64,000 nt of DNA, from assembly GCA_965205995.1 (NCBI GenBank), contig OZ242200.1:4154001-4218000 (forward strand). Reading direction: 5' to 3'. Numbering within the stretch: position 1 is the stretch's first letter; each line of letters begins with the position of its first letter. Below are positions 34,284 through 44,056 of the stretch, piece by piece. This stretch comes from MPNO01 sp965205995 (GTDB lineage Bacteria > Pseudomonadota > Alphaproteobacteria > MPNO01). The notes below the pieces were generated by a model, which was given only the letters and a program-made list of their open reading frames with translations, did no database searches and was not told the DNA's origin. Both the position numbers and the translations under genes were made by a program.

Positions 34284-35600
34284 CTACTCCGCCGCCCGCG
34301 GAGCTGCGGCGCGCGCCGCCGCCCGCAACGCCTGGTCGAGGTCGTCGATCAGATCTTCCGGGTCCTCCAGCCCGACCGAGAGCCGGACCAGCCCTTCGCC
34401 GATTCCGGCCGCCTTCAGCGCCGCCGCGTCCATCTGCTGGTGGGTGGTGGTGGCCGGGTGGATCACCAGCGACTTGGCGTCGCCGACATTGGCGAGGTGG
34501 GAGAACAGCCGGAGCCGTTCGATGAACACCCGCCCGGCCTCGCGCCCGCCGGCGACCTCGAAGGAGAACACCGCGCCGCACCCCTTGGGCAGGAGCTTGC
34601 GGGCGAGCGCGTGGTCGGGGTGGCGTTCGAGCTCGGGATAGCTCACCCCGGCAACCGCCTTGTGCCGGTCGAGGAAGGCAACGATGAGGCGCGTGTTCTC
34701 GACATGGCGCGCCATCCGGATCGGCAGGGTCTCGACACCCTGGATCAGGTAGAACGCGTTGGCCGGGCTCATCGAGGCGCCGAAATCGCGCAGCCCCTCG
34801 GCGCGCGCCCTCATGACGAAGGCGCCGGGGCCGAACTCCTCGGCGAAGTTGATGCCGTGATAGCCGGCATAGGGTTCGGTCAAAGTCGGGAACTTGCCCG
34901 AGCCCTGCCAGTCGAAAATCCCGCCATCGACCAGCACCCCGCCGATCGCCACCCCGTGCCCGCCGAGGAACTTGGTCGCCGAGTGCAGCACCAGGTCGGC
35001 GCCGTGGTCGAACGGCCTGAACAAGGCGGGCGATGCGAAGGTGTTGTCGATCAGGACCGGAATGCCGGCTTCATGGGCGATGTCGGCGATGCGCGGCAGG
35101 TCCATCACCTCGAGCCCCGGATTGCCCAGGGTCTCGCCGAAGACCAGCCGTGTTTCCGGGCGGATCGCCGCGGCGAACGCCGCCGGGTCGCGCGCATCCA
35201 CATAGGTGGTCGCGATGCCGAATCGCGGCAATGTGTGGGTGAACAAATTGTGGCTGCCGCCATAGATCGAGGCCGAGGAGACGATATGCGAGCCGGCATC
35301 CATCAGCGTCGCCACCGCGAGATGCAGCGCGGCCTGTCCGCTCGCCGTCGCCACCGCGCCGACGCCGCCTTCGAGCGCGGCGATGCGTTCCTCGAACACC
35401 GCCGTGGTCGGGTTGGAGATGCGCGTGTAGATATGGCCCGCGCGTTCCAGATTGAACAGCGAGGCGGCATAATCGGTGTCGGGGAAGACATAGGAGGTGG
35501 TCTGGTAGATCGGCACCGCGCGCGCGCCGGTCGCCGGGTCGGGCTGCTGGCCGGCATGCAGGCTCAGCGTGTCGAATTTCGGCAGCTTGGCATCGACCAT
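34284..35600 (-). CDS. metY: O-acetylhomoserine aminocarboxypropyltransferase / sulfhydrylase
   Basis: A 438-residue PLP enzyme of the Cys/Met metabolism family that makes homocysteine from O-acetylhomoserine and sulfide. The features are LHAGQQPDPATGARAVPIYQ, the YTRISNPTTAVFEERIAALE segment, the PLP lysine in HSATKFLGGHG, and a large central YHGINFAEEFG insertion typical of the O-acetylhomoserine branch. The N- and C-termini are complete. It is the first gene of the operon that continues into the hydrolase, dehydrogenase, kinase and DUF6285 genes, and diverges from an acyl-CoA ligase. The coupling of metY with an acyl-CoA module is unusual. Confidence 0.92.
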   Translation of the reverse strand: MVDAKLPKFDTLSLHAGQQPDPATGARAVPIYQTTSYVFPDTDYAASLFNLERAGHIYTRISNPTTAVFEERIAALEGGVGAVATASGQAALHLAVATLMDAGSHIVSSASIYGGSHNLFTHTLPRFGIATTYVDARDPAAFAAAIRPETRLVFGETLGNPGLEVMDLPRIADIAHEAGIPVLIDNTFASPALFRPFDHGADLVLHSATKFLGGHGVAIGGVLVDGGIFDWQGSGKFPTLTEPYAGYHGINFAEEFGPGAFVMRARAEGLRDFGASMSPANAFYLIQGVETLPIRMARHVENTRLIVAFLDRHKAVAGVSYPELERHPDHALARKLLPKGCGAVFSFEVAGGREAGRVFIERLRLFSHLANVGDAKSLVIHPATTTHQQMDAAALKAAGIGEGLVRLSVGLEDPEDLIDDLDQALRAAARAAAPRAAE

Positions 35601-35713
35601 CGTCCGGTTCCCCCATCCTCACGCGGGGCGAGTGTATTCGGCCGGACCGAATTGTCGCCCTTTTTCGGCGGCGATAGAGTGATTCGCCTCAGCGCAGCGA
35701 AGGAGGTCATGCG

Positions 35714-37342
<1,629 letters not shown>

Positions 37343-37356
37343 GGGGGCAGCGCCCC

Positions 37357-38211
37357 CTACGCCTCCCCGAACCCCGCCATCGCCCGGACATCCCCGGCCG
37401 AATGGCCCCGTTCACGGAGCGTCCGGATCGAGAGGCTGTCGTGCCGCTTGGCGAGGCGCTGCCCGGTATCGTCGGTGAGCAGGCGGTGATGCCGGTAGTC
37501 GGGCGTTTCCAGCCCGAGCAGCGCCTGCAGCAGGCGGTGAACATGGCTCGCCTCGAACAGATCCTCGCCGCGGGTGACCAGGCTTATCCCCTGGATGTGG
37601 TCGTCCACCGTCACCGAGAGGTGGTAGCCGGTCGGCGTGTCCTTCCTCGCCAGCACCACGTCGCCGAAGATTTCCGGCCGGGCCTCGATCCTGCCGCGCT
37701 CGCGATCCTGCCAGGCGAGCGGGCCGGCTATCCCGGCGGCACGCGCGGTGTCGAGGCGGAGCGCGTGGCTCTCCCCGGCCGCGATCCGTTCGCCTGCGTC
37801 GGCGCGCCCGCGGCAGGTTCCGGGATAGACCGCACCGTCCGGCCCGTGCGGCGCCGCGCCGGAGCGCGCGATCTCCGCCCGGATCTCCGCGCGGGTGCAG
37901 AAACAGGGGTAGATCAGCCCGAGCCCGTCGAGGGTCTCGAGCGCCGTCGCGTAGTCGTCCATATGCTCGGACTGGCGCCGGAGTCCCGCCTCCCAGCGGA
38001 GGCCGAGCCAGTCGAGGTCTTCGTAGATCGCCGCCTCGAATTCGGGGCGGCAGCGGCCGCGATCGATATCCTCGATCCTGAGCAGGAATTTTCCGCCGTC
38101 CGCGGCGTGCGCGTGCGCGAACAGCGCCGCGTAAGCGTGGCCGAGATGCAGGAGCCCGCTCGGGCTCGGGGCGAAGCGGGTGACGGCGTCGCGCGGTCCG
38201 CGTTTTGCCAT
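37357..38211 (-). CDS. gluQ: Glutamyl-Q tRNA(Asp) synthetase
   Basis: A 284-residue shortened glutamyl-tRNA synthetase paralog that attaches glutamate to queuosine 34 of tRNA-Asp. The HIGH-like motif is RFAPSPSGLLHLGHAYAAL. The IEDIDRGRCRPEFEAAIYED block, the cysteine-containing PCFCTRAEI and YPGTCRGRA zinc region, and the KMSKS-like RLAKRHDS near the C-terminus are all seen. It lacks the anticodon-binding domain, as expected. It is convergent with the acyl-CoA ligase and divergent from the glycosylase gene. Confidence 0.93.
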   Translation of the reverse strand: MAKRGPRDAVTRFAPSPSGLLHLGHAYAALFAHAHAADGGKFLLRIEDIDRGRCRPEFEAAIYEDLDWLGLRWEAGLRRQSEHMDDYATALETLDGLGLIYPCFCTRAEIRAEIARSGAAPHGPDGAVYPGTCRGRADAGERIAAGESHALRLDTARAAGIAGPLAWQDRERGRIEARPEIFGDVVLARKDTPTGYHLSVTVDDHIQGISLVTRGEDLFEASHVHRLLQALLGLETPDYRHHRLLTDDTGQRLAKRHDSLSIRTLRERGHSAGDVRAMAGFGEA

Positions 38212-38242
38212 GGTCGCGGTTCTATGCCATAGAGCGCCCGAG

Positions 38243-38890
38243 ATGGGTATGGCCCTGACACGCGCCTCCTATGACGCGGCGATCGCCGAGCTCGCGTCCC
38301 GCGATCCCGCGCTCGGCGAGGTGGTCGAGGCCTGGGGCGCCCCGCCGCGCTGGAGGCGTCCGCAGGGCTTCGCGACCCTGGTGCTGCTGATCCTCGAACA
38401 GCAGGTCTCGCTGGCTTCGGCCAAGGCCACCTTCGCCCGGCTCGAAGACCATGCCGGCGCGATCGAGCCCGCGTCCATAATCGCGCTCGGCGAGGCGCGG
38501 CTGAAGGAGGCCGGGCTGTCGCGCCAGAAGGCCCGCTACGTGCACGGGCTGGCCGGGGCGGTCGCCGACGGGGAGGTCGATTTCCGCAAGCTCGGCCGGG
38601 CCGACGACGAGGCGGTGCGCGCGGCGCTGATCCCGCTCAAGGGGATCGGCGACTGGACCATCGACATCTATTTGCTGTCCGCGCTCCAGCGCCCCGATGT
38701 GTGGCCCGCCCGCGACCTCGCTCTGCAGGAGGCCGCGCGGGCGGTCAGGGGGCTCGAGGCCAGGCCCGACGAGAAGGCGCTCAAGGAGATCGGCGAGGCG
38801 TGGCGGCCCTGGCGGTCGGTTGCCGCGCGCATCCTCTGGCATTATTACCTGAACGTCAGACGGGCGCGGCGCGGCGGCAGCAGGGACTAG
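38243..38890 (+). CDS. AlkA-type DNA-3-methyladenine glycosylase (HhH-GPD)
   Basis: A 215-residue base-excision repair glycosylase with the helix-hairpin-helix-GPD fold. ILEQQVSLASAKATFARL is the conserved N-terminal helix, LIPLKGIGDWTIDIYLL is the hairpin, and the catalytic aspartate is in WPARDLALQ. No C-terminal iron-sulfur cysteines are present, so it is the AlkA/3-methyladenine type and not Nth or MutY. It lacks the N-terminal AlkA domain. An alternative ATG lies two codons later (38249). The carboxylesterase gene starts one base after its stop. Confidence 0.88.
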   Translation: MGMALTRASYDAAIAELASRDPALGEVVEAWGAPPRWRRPQGFATLVLLILEQQVSLASAKATFARLEDHAGAIEPASIIALGEARLKEAGLSRQKARYVHGLAGAVADGEVDFRKLGRADDEAVRAALIPLKGIGDWTIDIYLLSALQRPDVWPARDLALQEAARAVRGLEARPDEKALKEIGEAWRPWRSVAARILWHYYLNVRRARRGGSRD

Positions 38891-38891
38891 G

Positions 38892-39554
38892 ATGGCCGAT
38901 CTCATCGAACTTGCCGGGCCGGAGGCGGGGCCGGCATCGGGCGGGGCGCCCGACTCGCTGGTGGTGCTGGTGCATGGCTACGGCGCGGACGGCAACGATT
39001 TGATCGGCCTCGCGCCGCATTTCGGGCAGGCGCTGCCCGGCGCCGCCTTCGTCTCGCCGCATGCCCCCTATCCCTGCGAGATGGCGCCGTTCGGCCGCCA
39101 GTGGTTCAGCATCCAGAACGAGCACCCGGTCTCGCGGCTGGAGGAGATCCGCCGCGCCGCGGCGATTCTCGACGCCTTCATCGACGCGCGATGCGCCGCG
39201 CTCGGCATCGCCGACGACCGCTTGGCGCTGCTCGGCTTCAGCCAGGGCACCATGATGTCGCTGTTCGTCGCGCCCAGGCGGGCGGTGCCCTGCGCCGGCG
39301 TGCTCGGCTATTCCGGCCGGCTCGAAGCGGCGGATCTGCTGGCCGCCGAGACGGTCTCGCGCCCGCCGGTGGTGCTGGTGCATGGCGATTCGGACGAGCT
39401 CCTGCCGCTCGACCGGCTGGAGCATGCCCGCGCGGCGCTGGCGGAGAACGGGTTTGCGGTCGAGGCGCATGTCAGGCCGGGGCTCGGCCACGGCATCGAC
39501 GAGGCCGGGATCGAGATCGGCCGCCGCTTCCTGTCCTCCCGCCTGACCGCCTGA
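38892..39554 (+). CDS. Carboxylesterase/phospholipase-type alpha/beta hydrolase
   Basis: A 220-residue hydrolase of the acyl-protein-thioesterase/carboxylesterase 2 family. The oxyanion strand is VLVHGYGADGNDL, the nucleophile motif is LGFSQGTMMSL, the acid is in VLVHGDSDELLP and the histidine is in RPGLGHGID. The length matches this small family. It follows the glycosylase gene after a single base and precedes the CaiB gene by 34 bases. The substrate (lysophospholipid, short ester) cannot be read from sequence. Confidence 0.9.
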   Translation: MADLIELAGPEAGPASGGAPDSLVVLVHGYGADGNDLIGLAPHFGQALPGAAFVSPHAPYPCEMAPFGRQWFSIQNEHPVSRLEEIRRAAAILDAFIDARCAALGIADDRLALLGFSQGTMMSLFVAPRRAVPCAGVLGYSGRLEAADLLAAETVSRPPVVLVHGDSDELLPLDRLEHARAALAENGFAVEAHVRPGLGHGIDEAGIEIGRRFLSSRLTA

Positions 39555-39588
39555 CCGCCTGAATTGACCCCGTGCAGGAAGGCCGACC

Positions 39589-40803
39589 ATGCCGATCGAT
39601 CCCGGAGACCGACAGGGACCGCTCAACGATCTGAGAGTGCTGGAGATGGGCCAGCTCATCGCCGGGCCGTTCTGTGGCCAGTTGCTGGCCGATTTCGGCG
39701 CCGAGGTGATCAAGCTGGAGCAGCCCGGCAAGGGCGATCCGATGCGCGAATGGGGGCAGGAGAAACCGCACGGCAAGAAGCTCTGGTTCCCGGTGCTCGC
39801 GCGCAACAAGAAATCGGTCACCGTGAACGCCCGCGAGGCCGACGGCCAGGAGATCGTCCGCCGCCTCGCCGCGCAATCCGACATCCTGGTCGAGAATTTT
39901 CGCCCCGGCACGATGGAGCGCTGGAACCTCGGCTATGACAGCCTCGCCGGGATCAACCCCGGCATCGTCATGGTCCGGGTCTCGGGCTACGGCCAGACCG
40001 GGCCCTATGCGCAGCGCGCGGGCTATGGCGCGATCGGCGAGGCGATGGGCGGGCTGCGCTATGTCGTCGGCGACCCGGCGACCCCGCCGAGCCGCACCGG
40101 GATCTCGATCGGCGACACGCTGGCCGCCACCTTCGCGGCGCTCGGCGCAATGATGGCGATCCACAACCGCCAGCGCACCGGCCGCGGCCAGGTGGTCGAC
40201 AGCGCGATCTACGAGGCGGTGCTCGCGGTGATGGAATGCCTGGTCACCGAATACGATATCGGCGGCTATGTGCGCGAGCGCACCGGCTCGATCCTGCCGA
40301 TGATCGCGCCGTCCAACGTCTACCCGACGAAAGAGGGCAAGATGGTGCTGATCGGCGCCAACCAGGACAGCGTGTTCGGCCGTCTCGCCGAGGCCATGGG
40401 CGAGCCCGGACTGGCAAGCGATCCGCGCTACGCCACCCACACCGCGCGCGGCAACAACCAGGCCGGGCTCGACGACCGCATCGCCGCCTGGACCGCGACG
40501 CTGGAGGCGCCGGCGCTGATCGAGCGGCTCAACGCGCACGGCATCCCCAACGGCGACATCTACCGCGCGCCGGACATGCTGGCGGACGCCCATTTCAAGG
40601 CGCGCGAGGCGATCCTGCGCATCGCCGACCCGGTGTTCGGCCCGATGCGGATGCAGAACGTGGCGCCGAAGCTCTCGGAAACCCCGGGCGCGGTGCAGAG
40701 GACCGGCCCGGCGCTCGGCGAGCACAACGCCGAGATCCTGGGCGGCCTGCTCGGCATCGACGAGGCCGAGCGCACTCGCCTCGCCGCCGCCGGGATCGTC
40801 TAG
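39589..40803 (+). CDS. CaiB/BaiF family III CoA-transferase
   Basis: A 404-residue CoA-transferase that moves CoA between carboxylic acids. It opens with LNDLRVLEMGQLIAGPFCGQ. The conserved blocks that follow are LADFGAEVIKLEQPGKGDPM, ENFRPGTMERWNLGYD, the MVRVSGYGQTGPYAQRAGYG motif and RTGISIGDTLAATFAAL around the catalytic Asp. The C-terminal SALYEAVL/APSNVYPT segments are also seen. The ATG is preceded by AGGAAGG. The acids used are unknown; it is close to acyl-CoA ligase and dehydrogenase genes on the other strand. Confidence 0.93.
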   Translation: MPIDPGDRQGPLNDLRVLEMGQLIAGPFCGQLLADFGAEVIKLEQPGKGDPMREWGQEKPHGKKLWFPVLARNKKSVTVNAREADGQEIVRRLAAQSDILVENFRPGTMERWNLGYDSLAGINPGIVMVRVSGYGQTGPYAQRAGYGAIGEAMGGLRYVVGDPATPPSRTGISIGDTLAATFAALGAMMAIHNRQRTGRGQVVDSAIYEAVLAVMECLVTEYDIGGYVRERTGSILPMIAPSNVYPTKEGKMVLIGANQDSVFGRLAEAMGEPGLASDPRYATHTARGNNQAGLDDRIAAWTATLEAPALIERLNAHGIPNGDIYRAPDMLADAHFKAREAILRIADPVFGPMRMQNVAPKLSETPGAVQRTGPALGEHNAEILGGLLGIDEAERTRLAAAGIV

Positions 40804-40857
40804 GGCGGTCACTCACCCTCGCGCCCCGATTGGGCTTCGCACCACGGATACGCGCCC

Positions 40858-41271
40858 ATGGATCTGCAATTTTCGATTGAGTTTCCGGTGCCGGGTACGC
40901 CTGTCTCCGCTCAGGCCAAACAAACGAGGTCTCGCGATGATTGGAAACAGCGCGTGAGACAGGCGAACTCCGACGCATTGCCGGATGACCACTGGGCGAC
41001 GGAAGGGCGGATCGCGGCGACGTTGTTCTTTTTACCCGACCAGCCGATGCAGGGTGACGTGGACAATATCGTGAAGCTGCATCTCGACGCCCTGGCTCAA
41101 CATATCTATCTCGATGACCGGCAGGTGGAGCGGGTGGTGGTTCAGAAATTCGAACCCGGACGCGTATTTCCCTTCGCCTCGCCGAGCGCGCGGCTGAAAG
41201 AGGCACTGAGCGGGAACAGGCCGATGCTCTATGTGCGACTGTCCGACGATCCGTTCGAGGAACTGTCATGA
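40858..41271 (+). CDS. RusA-family Holliday junction resolvase
   Basis: A 137-residue nuclease of the RusA family, which resolves four-way DNA junctions. The catalytic carboxylates are visible in MQGDVDNIVKLHLDAL (Asp67, Asp69, with Lys73) and in YLDDRQVERV (Asp86/87); this spacing matches E. coli RusA. RusA genes are usually prophage-borne. Here the gene overlaps by four bases (ATGA) a second nuclease-like gene, and no phage structural genes are near. The composition is lower in GC than the neighbours. The start has no strong ribosome-binding site. Confidence 0.85.
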   Translation: MDLQFSIEFPVPGTPVSAQAKQTRSRDDWKQRVRQANSDALPDDHWATEGRIAATLFFLPDQPMQGDVDNIVKLHLDALAQHIYLDDRQVERVVVQKFEPGRVFPFASPSARLKEALSGNRPMLYVRLSDDPFEELS

Positions 41272-41762
41272 TCCGTTCCCAGAGTGAAGCCCGGTTGCTC
41301 CTGGTGGGCATTCTTCGCGATCTGGAAGCGGCGGATTACGAGGTCCATACCGAGTCGCTGGCCGATCGTCTGCCCCGGTTCGTGGGCGAATACCGTCCGG
41401 ATGCGATCGCGCTCGGGAAACCCAGGAACCTGGCGATCGAGGTGACTCTGGAGGGTGTGCCGGCCAAATCGGCGTCCGAGGAAATAAGGCGCCGGTTCGA
41501 CAAGGACCCCGATTGGGATTTGCGGGTCTATTACGCCCGGCCGAAAGGAACGGCGGAACCGGTCGAGCCCGTCCCGGTCGCGAGCATCGACGCTTCCATC
41601 CGCGAAATCCAAGTACTGCACGAGAAGGGGCAAGAGCAGCTCGCCCTGCTCAGGGCCTGGGCGACGCTGGAGGCGTTGGGGCGAAAGTTGCTGCCGGGGA
41701 AGTTCGAACGCCCCCAAACCCCCGGCCGCCTTGTGGAAGTCCTGGCCTTCGAAGGCAAGTGA
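41268..41762 (+). CDS. PD-(D/E)XK nuclease-like protein (AHJR-like), C-terminus in another frame
   Basis: 164 residues. The N-terminal region resembles the restriction-endonuclease-like archaeal-Holliday-junction-resolvase domain: ILRDLEAADYEVHTESLADR, EYRPDAIALG (Asp45) and NLAIEVT (Glu58). The usual lysine of the ExK motif is threonine (residue 60). A helical C-terminal domain (HEKGQEQLALLRAWATLEAL, then GRLVEVLAF) follows. It ends early at GK; the remaining expected residues are encoded in the -1 frame from 41759. It begins within the RusA stop. Whether this is a frameshift mutation or two coupled genes is open. Confidence 0.6.
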   Translation: MIRSQSEARLLLVGILRDLEAADYEVHTESLADRLPRFVGEYRPDAIALGKPRNLAIEVTLEGVPAKSASEEIRRRFDKDPDWDLRVYYARPKGTAEPVEPVPVASIDASIREIQVLHEKGQEQLALLRAWATLEALGRKLLPGKFERPQTPGRLVEVLAFEGK

Positions 41763-41911
41763 CGCCGACCGAAGCCGAACTCCTCCGGAACCTCGCGAAC
41801 AACCGCAATCGTTTCATCCACGGATCGCCGGACGTGGCCGTGGACCCGTCGGAACTCGCCCGCTTCGCCGAAACGCTGAAGGAACTCCGCGATCAACTGC
41901 CGGCGCGCTGA
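41759..41911 (+). CDS. C-terminal HEPN-like tail of the AHJR-like protein in the -1 frame
   Basis: A 50-residue frame starting with GTG at 41759 (GTGA overlap with the previous stop): VTPTEAELLRNLANNRNRFI, then HGSPDVAVDPSEL. The NRNRFIHG block is the R-x4-H-like motif seen at the C-terminus of similar nuclease-like proteins. It would directly continue the preceding protein if one base were re-read. It may be a broken C-terminus or a separately restarted peptide. Confidence 0.45.
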   Translation: MTPTEAELLRNLANNRNRFIHGSPDVAVDPSELARFAETLKELRDQLPAR

Positions 41912-41925
41912 TTCTTACCCGTCCG

Positions 41926-42783
41926 TCACCCGCGCGTTTCGATGCGCACCAGGGCGTAGGAGCTGGCGAAGATGATCGCCGCGCCGGTGAGCATCCAGAT
42001 GTCGCTGGTCTCGCCGAACAGCAGCCAGGCGGCGCAAGCCGAGAGCGGCAGGCGGAGGAAATCGTAGGGCACCACGGCGCTCGCATCGGCCGCCGCGTAG
42101 GCGCGCGAGACGAAGTAGATCCCGCCCATCCCGCCGAGCCCGACGCCGATCATCGCCGCCGCGTCCCACGGATCCGGCGTCACCCAGACGAAGGCGGCCG
42201 GCAGCGCCGACAGCGGCAGCATCAAGAGGTTGCCGAAAAGCGTGCTCTGGACCGGGGTGTCGGTGGACATCAGCCGCTTGATGCAGATATTCGACACCCC
42301 GTAGCAGGCCGCCGAGGCGAGCACCGCGAGCGTGGCGAAGCCGATCTCCGCGAAGCCCGGCCGGACGATCACCAGGACGCCCGCGAAGCCGATCGCGACC
42401 GCCCGCCAGCGCGCGATGCCGACCGCCTCGCCGAGCAGCAGCGCGGCGAGCACGGCGATGAACAGCGGCTGGGTGAAGCTGAGCGCCACCACGTCGGCGA
42501 CCGGGATATGGATCAGCCCGTAGAACAGCCCGAGGACGCCGATATAGGCGAAGGCGACGCGGGTGCAGTGAAGCCCCATCCGGCGCGTGCGAAAGACCGC
42601 GCCCGGGCTCCTGAGCAACAGGGGAAGGATGAACGCAACGGTGACCAGGTTGCGCAGGAACAGGATCTCGAAGGCCGAATAGGCGCCGCCCAGGGAGCGG
42701 ACGAGGATCATCATCGCCGTCCAGCAGAGCGCCGCCAGCACCATGAACAGGGCGCCGCGCAGCGCCGGCGGATGGCCCGTCAT
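41926..42783 (-). CDS. DMT-superfamily EamA transporter
   Basis: A 285-residue inner-membrane protein with ten hydrophobic helices forming two EamA repeats (GALFMVLAALCWTAMMILVR and VLVIVRPGFAEIG in the first; CYGVSNICIKRL and AWLLFGETSDIWMLTG in the second). The family exports amino acids, nucleosides or other small metabolites. The GETSDIWMLTGAAIIFASSY ending is typical. It is 16 bases downstream of a GST gene on the same strand. The substrate is unknown. Confidence 0.9.
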   Translation of the reverse strand: MTGHPPALRGALFMVLAALCWTAMMILVRSLGGAYSAFEILFLRNLVTVAFILPLLLRSPGAVFRTRRMGLHCTRVAFAYIGVLGLFYGLIHIPVADVVALSFTQPLFIAVLAALLLGEAVGIARWRAVAIGFAGVLVIVRPGFAEIGFATLAVLASAACYGVSNICIKRLMSTDTPVQSTLFGNLLMLPLSALPAAFVWVTPDPWDAAAMIGVGLGGMGGIYFVSRAYAAADASAVVPYDFLRLPLSACAAWLLFGETSDIWMLTGAAIIFASSYALVRIETRG

Positions 42784-42799
42784 CGGCGGCGACGCGCCC

Positions 42800-43420
42800 T
42801 CAGGCGAGCGGCTTCATGATGTGCTCGCGATAGGCCGGGCGGTCCGTCAGGCGCCGGTACCAGCGCTCCAAATGGGGGAAATCCTCGCGCTCGATGTCGA
42901 GGTGGTACCAGCGCCAGGCGGCGATGCCGACCGGGATGTCGCCCATGGTGAACGCATCGCCGGCGACGAAGTCGGCGCCGGCGAGCGCCGCGTTCAGCAT
43001 GGCGAACAGCCCGGCCATCCGGTCCCGCGCCGCGGCGATCGCCGCTATGTCACGCTTCTCCGGCGGGGTCCGGACGAGGCCGCGGAACACCGTCACCATG
43101 GTCGGGCTGAGGGTCGCGATCTGCCAGTCCATCCAGCGCTCGGCCGAGCCCCGGGCGCGCGCATCCGCGGGCCACAAGGTGCCCGCGCCGTGGGCGGCGG
43201 CGAGGTAGCGGACGATGGAGTTCGATTCCCAGAGCGTGTAATCGCCGTCGATCAGCGTCGGCACGTAGCCGTTCGGGTTGAGCGCCAGGTATTCCGGCGT
43301 GTCGTTGCCGCCGAACGGCCCGCCGATATCCTCGCGCTCGAAGTCGAGCCCGAGCTCGCTCGCCGCCCACAGCACCTTCTGGACGTTGGACGAGGTGCTG
43401 CGCCCGAGGATCCTGAGCAT
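42800..43420 (-). CDS. Glutathione S-transferase family protein (copy B of a tandem pair)
   Basis: A 206-residue GST: thioredoxin-like N-domain MLRILGRSTSSNVQKVLWAA with the SSNVQKV active-site loop and the cis-proline NPNGYVPTLIDGD plus LWESNSI, then an all-helical C-domain ending RPAYREHIMKPLA. It is clearly paralogous to the next gene upstream (shared LGRxTSSNVQKV and GGPFGGND), with which it overlaps by one base (TGATG). The tandem pair most likely arose by duplication. The substrate is unknown. Confidence 0.92.
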   Translation of the reverse strand: MLRILGRSTSSNVQKVLWAASELGLDFEREDIGGPFGGNDTPEYLALNPNGYVPTLIDGDYTLWESNSIVRYLAAAHGAGTLWPADARARGSAERWMDWQIATLSPTMVTVFRGLVRTPPEKRDIAAIAAARDRMAGLFAMLNAALAGADFVAGDAFTMGDIPVGIAAWRWYHLDIEREDFPHLERWYRRLTDRPAYREHIMKPLA

Positions 43421-44043
43421 CAGGCGAGGCCGATATCGACTACGTGTTCGGCGAAGGCGGGGCGCGCCGCGATGGTGTCGTACCAGCGCTTCGCGTTGGG
43501 ATAGTCCTCGCGCTCGAAATCGAGGTTGAACCAGCGGAAGGCGATCACCGCGGGCGGCATGTCGCCCATGGTGATCGAGCTGCCCGCGATATAGGCGCGG
43601 TCGGCGAGGTGGGCATCCAGCATCGCCATCAGCTTCGACCAGCTGTCGCGCCCGCGCGCGATCGCCTGGGGGTCGCGCTGCTCGGGCGGGGTGCGGATCA
43701 GCCCCTGGAAGGCCGGTACATGGGTCGGCGCCAGCATGCCGAGCGACCAGTCCATCCACTGCACCGCCCGGGCGCGGGCTTGCAGATCTTCCGGATACCA
43801 GGTTCCGAAAGCGTGGCCGGAGGCGAGGTACTGGACGCAGGCGTTGGATTCCCAGATCACGAAATCGCCGTCGATCAATGTCGGCACCCTTCCGTTGGGG
43901 TTGAGCGCGAGATAGTCGGGCTGGTCGTTGCCGCCGAACGGGCCGCCGATGTCCTCGCGCTCGTATGGGATACCGACCTCCTCGCACAGCCAGACCACTT
44001 TCTGGACATTGGACGAGGTGGCGCGGCCGAGAATCCTGAGCAT
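43420..44043 (-). CDS. Glutathione S-transferase family protein (copy A of a tandem pair)
   Basis: A 207-residue GST, MLRILGRATSSNVQKVVWLC at the start, with NPNGRVPTLIDGDFVIWESN in the substrate/glutathione site and an all-helical C-domain. It shares long stretches with the following gene (LGRxTSSNVQKV, EREDIGGPFGGND) and is transcribed first of the pair, 13 bases after the RlmI-like gene end region. The function probably is conjugation or peroxide handling; no substrate assigned. Confidence 0.92.
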   Translation of the reverse strand: MLRILGRATSSNVQKVVWLCEEVGIPYEREDIGGPFGGNDQPDYLALNPNGRVPTLIDGDFVIWESNACVQYLASGHAFGTWYPEDLQARARAVQWMDWSLGMLAPTHVPAFQGLIRTPPEQRDPQAIARGRDSWSKLMAMLDAHLADRAYIAGSSITMGDMPPAVIAFRWFNLDFEREDYPNAKRWYDTIAARPAFAEHVVDIGLA

Positions 44044-44056
44044 GGTTTCCTCCGTT

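Noticed and set aside
35601..35713. SAM-II riboswitch before metY
   Set aside because: Searched the 113-bp region by eye for the conserved pseudoknot motif; none seen.
41740..41770. Programmed -1 frameshift signal
   Set aside because: No X-XXY-YYZ slippery heptamer or evident stem-loop near the stop at 41760.
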